A stretch of DNA of 64,000 nucleotides from Annona cherimola (taxonomy: Eukaryota > Streptophyta > Magnoliopsida > Magnoliales > Annonaceae): the NCBI GenBank assembly GCA_030490835.1, contig CM059973.1:61384008-61448007 (forward strand), in the 5' to 3' direction. Below the pieces are notes generated by a model. The model ran no database searches. It was not told where the DNA came from and saw only the letters and a list, made by a program, of their open reading frames with translations. Each line of letters starts with the position of its first letter. Positions within the stretch are counted from its first letter, which is position 1. Positions 61,521-64,000 of this stretch are shown here, in pieces. A program made the translations under genes and the position numbers.

Positions 61521-61969
61521 AATAATGCGGTTAAATTTTTATTTCCGAGAATCTAGCCCCGTTTGCAACAGATTGCATTGTAATTATAAATAAGATTTTA
61601 ACTTTGCTTTTTACTTGGAATTTTGTGGGTATTTTACAAAATATATCCTATAACTTTGCCTAATTAAAAATTAGACTCCTAGTTTAGGTATTCATAAAAG
61701 AGATCTTTACTTAAGTTTTATATCTAGTGTTGCAAAATAAACACTAATGCTGGGGCGTGTGAGGCAATTTTAGATATGAGATGGGATAAAATATGGCTTC
61801 AGGTGTGTTCCAAAAATATTAGAAAACTGCATTTGACAAATTTGATATGTAAATATGCCTACTAAACGTTGGTGTGACTTGTGGGCATTTATTTTTCAAT
61901 ATTTTAAAATTAGACAGTCCAAAAGCACAAATGATATGCTAAATTTAGAATTGAATAAAGCTACAAAGA
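61521..61969. other. no gene recognised
   Basis: AT-rich DNA leading into a dispersed repeat. Nothing distinctive. Confidence 0.4.
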
Positions 61970-62330
61970 GTGGTTCTGTGTGTGACAAGTGGTATCAGAG
62001 TGGTTCTCTCTCTCCAGTAGGTATGGTTCAGAGAGTTGAGCTAGTGAAAGTCAGAACCGCATGTTAAAGTCCAGAGTTGAGTTATAATTCAAAGACGACC
62101 TAAACAGAAGCTGGTAGGCCTGTAATAGCCTAAAACCGAATCTCACATCGAAAAGGGAAGAAAGTTCCTGATAGTTTATAAGTGAGTCTTAAAGTTAAAT
62201 ATGGTGTGACCCGAATTAAAATCGTACGACTAAGCTATCAGGCCAAAGCGGACAACATCACACTGTGATGCCTATAGCCCACAGGCCCAATGGTCGTGTT
62301 TATGAGTCTGTATGTTCTGTGTGTCAGACT
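61970..62330 (+). repeat. dispersed plant repeat with GTGGTATCAGAG and CACATCG blocks
   Basis: Blocks in order are AAGTGGTATCAGAGTGGTTC (61987), CTCACATCGAAAAGGGAAG, GTTTATAAGTGAGTCTTAAA, and AACATCACACTGTGATGCC. The GTTTATAAGTGAG part resembles a TATA region. It shares its last part with 12140-12260 in inverted orientation. I infer an LTR- or SINE-like origin, but no termini are defined. Confidence 0.45.
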
Positions 62331-62824
62331 TAATAGTCACATTTTTGGATCTGTGCATGACAAAATCACTGCTAAATGATAGCACTAATCCAAAAAGGAA
62401 GCACACGAGTGTTGTAGCTGCAATAATCTTATGCTCTGCGATGATCTTTTTGCATTGTTAAAACCTTATTTGTAATTATCTCTTTGAGTTTTTGAAATCC
62501 TATACGAAAGGAGGATGTACACAAAGATAAGCAGAAAAAATTGCACGTTGGTGATGCTTATGATTTTTGCCACATGTTCTACCGTGAGATGAGTTGTCTG
62601 TGTGAAAGTTCATTTCCACTATAGGCATAAAAGTCATTGCAATTAAGAGTTAACATCCGTCACTTCCCATTTTAATGAGAGGTATGTGGAAAATAATGCA
62701 TAAAATGCATGGGTACGAAAGGAATATTTAAAAATATGTGGGTATAAGAGGAACTTCGAGTAAAATAAGTAGGTATATTTGGAAATTTCTATATTTTTAA
62801 TAAATAATATTTTACTTTTATGAA
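62331..62824. other. no gene recognised
   Basis: Phrases GTGGGTATAAGAGGAA and GTAGGTATATTTGG at 62735-62790 resemble 5690-5960. No gene is supported. Confidence 0.4.
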
Positions 62825-63318
62825 ACTTCTATTCTATATAACCTTCTGTATTTTTACAACCTCAATGATTGATGAGTCATCTTTATATTTAGCATCATTT
62901 ATATTATTCTAAAGAACCTTTTCATTTTTTAACAGCACTGTGTGTCGTCCCATTTAAAAATATGTAAAATTAATCTAATAAAATTATTTGACATTAAATA
63001 CTAATTTTAAAGTTGTATTTTTAACAACTGAATTATGTAAAATATCATTAATATGTGAACGAATAATTTCGTAAAGTATTGTTACATTCTAATGCATGTG
63101 TTAATAAATCTAAGTATTTCTTTTATGATTTACACATGAATATATGTATTCTTTTTAGCAAATGTCGAGATGCATATGTTTGATTTCTATACTACTTAGC
63201 TTCTCACCTAAACAAATTAAGTTAAATATAATGGATAAAGTAAATTTTATATAAATTATCAGCATATTGAAAATGAAGAGGATTATATTAAATGACTTCT
63301 ATATAACCTATTTACATA
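62825..63318. mobile_element. MITE family B copy 6, inverted
   Basis: It runs from ACTTCTATTCTATATAACC to CTATTTACATAGAAG with the inverted family B core. Target duplication is not clear. Confidence 0.65.
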
Positions 63319-64000
63319 GAAGTTAAGCCTATCAAAATAAATCAAGAATTTGTTAAAGTTTTTAATTGCCATGACTTCTTATCAACTTTTTTGTTTTTAT
63401 TTATCCATGCATGTTCATGCATTAGTTACGTACTCTGCTCGTATTCATGAATCGTAATATAATTCAAGTCGCGCGAGGTATTGCGTGTGGGGACCACTTT
63501 TGGAATCCTTTCTCAAATTGAATTACCAGTTTGCCATGCTCTGCTGGTCCGAATGGATTGCACAGGGATGGGATGAGATGAGATGAGAAGTGAAACGAGA
63601 TGAATTGGTGTACGTTGTGAATGATAAAAAGGTATATGTAAAATGGGAAAAATAAATTGTTTATTTTTTAAAATGAAAAAAGTAATTTTGGCAAATGTAA
63701 TATTTCATTCCATCCTCATCCTATCTTACATGCTAAAGGGTTAAAAATTTAGCACAGGTTTTAGATTTCAACAAGGATTTTGTTAATGGTTAGAGTTTGA
63801 TTTTCTTGAATAATGAGTTTTGATCCGTCAAAGCAACCGCCTGCTTTTTTATTGGTATTTAACTATTTATACACTTATGGCAACTGATATTACAATCTAG
63901 ACCTTTCACAACCCTTATACTATATGGGAAATTTTCTGTAAATATTCCTACTTTCAGGGAGGAAGACGTAAAATCCCATATCGGAGGAATCACAAATTGA
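63319..64000. other. no gene recognised
   Basis: It includes a GGGATGAGATGAGATGAGAAG simple-repeat patch near 63570. The window ends without a further gene. Confidence 0.4.

Overview
The window looks like nuclear DNA of a flowering plant. It is AT-rich and has one long gene with many introns, GT-AG borders and T-rich introns. The rest is dense in plant-type transposon debris: MITEs, solo LTRs, plant LINEs with an RNase H tail, and tRNA-derived SINEs. I cannot name the species.

Only one host gene is convincing. It is a plant orthologue of RCC2/TD-60, an RCC1-repeat seven-bladed propeller protein, on the + strand at 18139-28427. I could assemble 16 exons that splice in frame to a 534-residue protein with a Lys/Glu/Arg-Gly-rich tail. 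Intron 1 is about 4 kb, and exons 8 and 9 are only 31 and 24 nt. Upstream lie a G-box, a telo-box, a TATA box and a CT-rich leader.

Left flank (1-17.3 kb): nested MITEs, including a 390-bp hairpin element with a 9-bp target duplication and a MITE family that inserted into itself. There is a solo LTR (12394-14010), two recent tandem duplications, and a SINE with a 16-bp target duplication.

Right flank (28.7-44 kb): a 111-bp direct repeat pair enclosing a low-complexity region, more MITEs, and a decayed LINE tail with zinc-binding and RNase H domains (37.0-38.5 kb).

Far right (44-58 kb): a cluster of one MITE family split by a 4-kb solo LTR with perfect 5-bp target duplications. Then come a Copia remnant with its tRNA-Met primer site, a nest of three LTRs of one family in both orientations, and a LINE reverse transcriptase remnant whose RNase H end carries a SINE. 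The last 6 kb hold MITEs, a second hairpin element and one dispersed repeat.

I found no operon-like cluster, CRISPR array, tRNA or rRNA gene, and no evidence of a new biological system. The most informative content is the insertion stratigraphy, which can be ordered from the target duplications, and the small-exon structure of the RCC2 gene.
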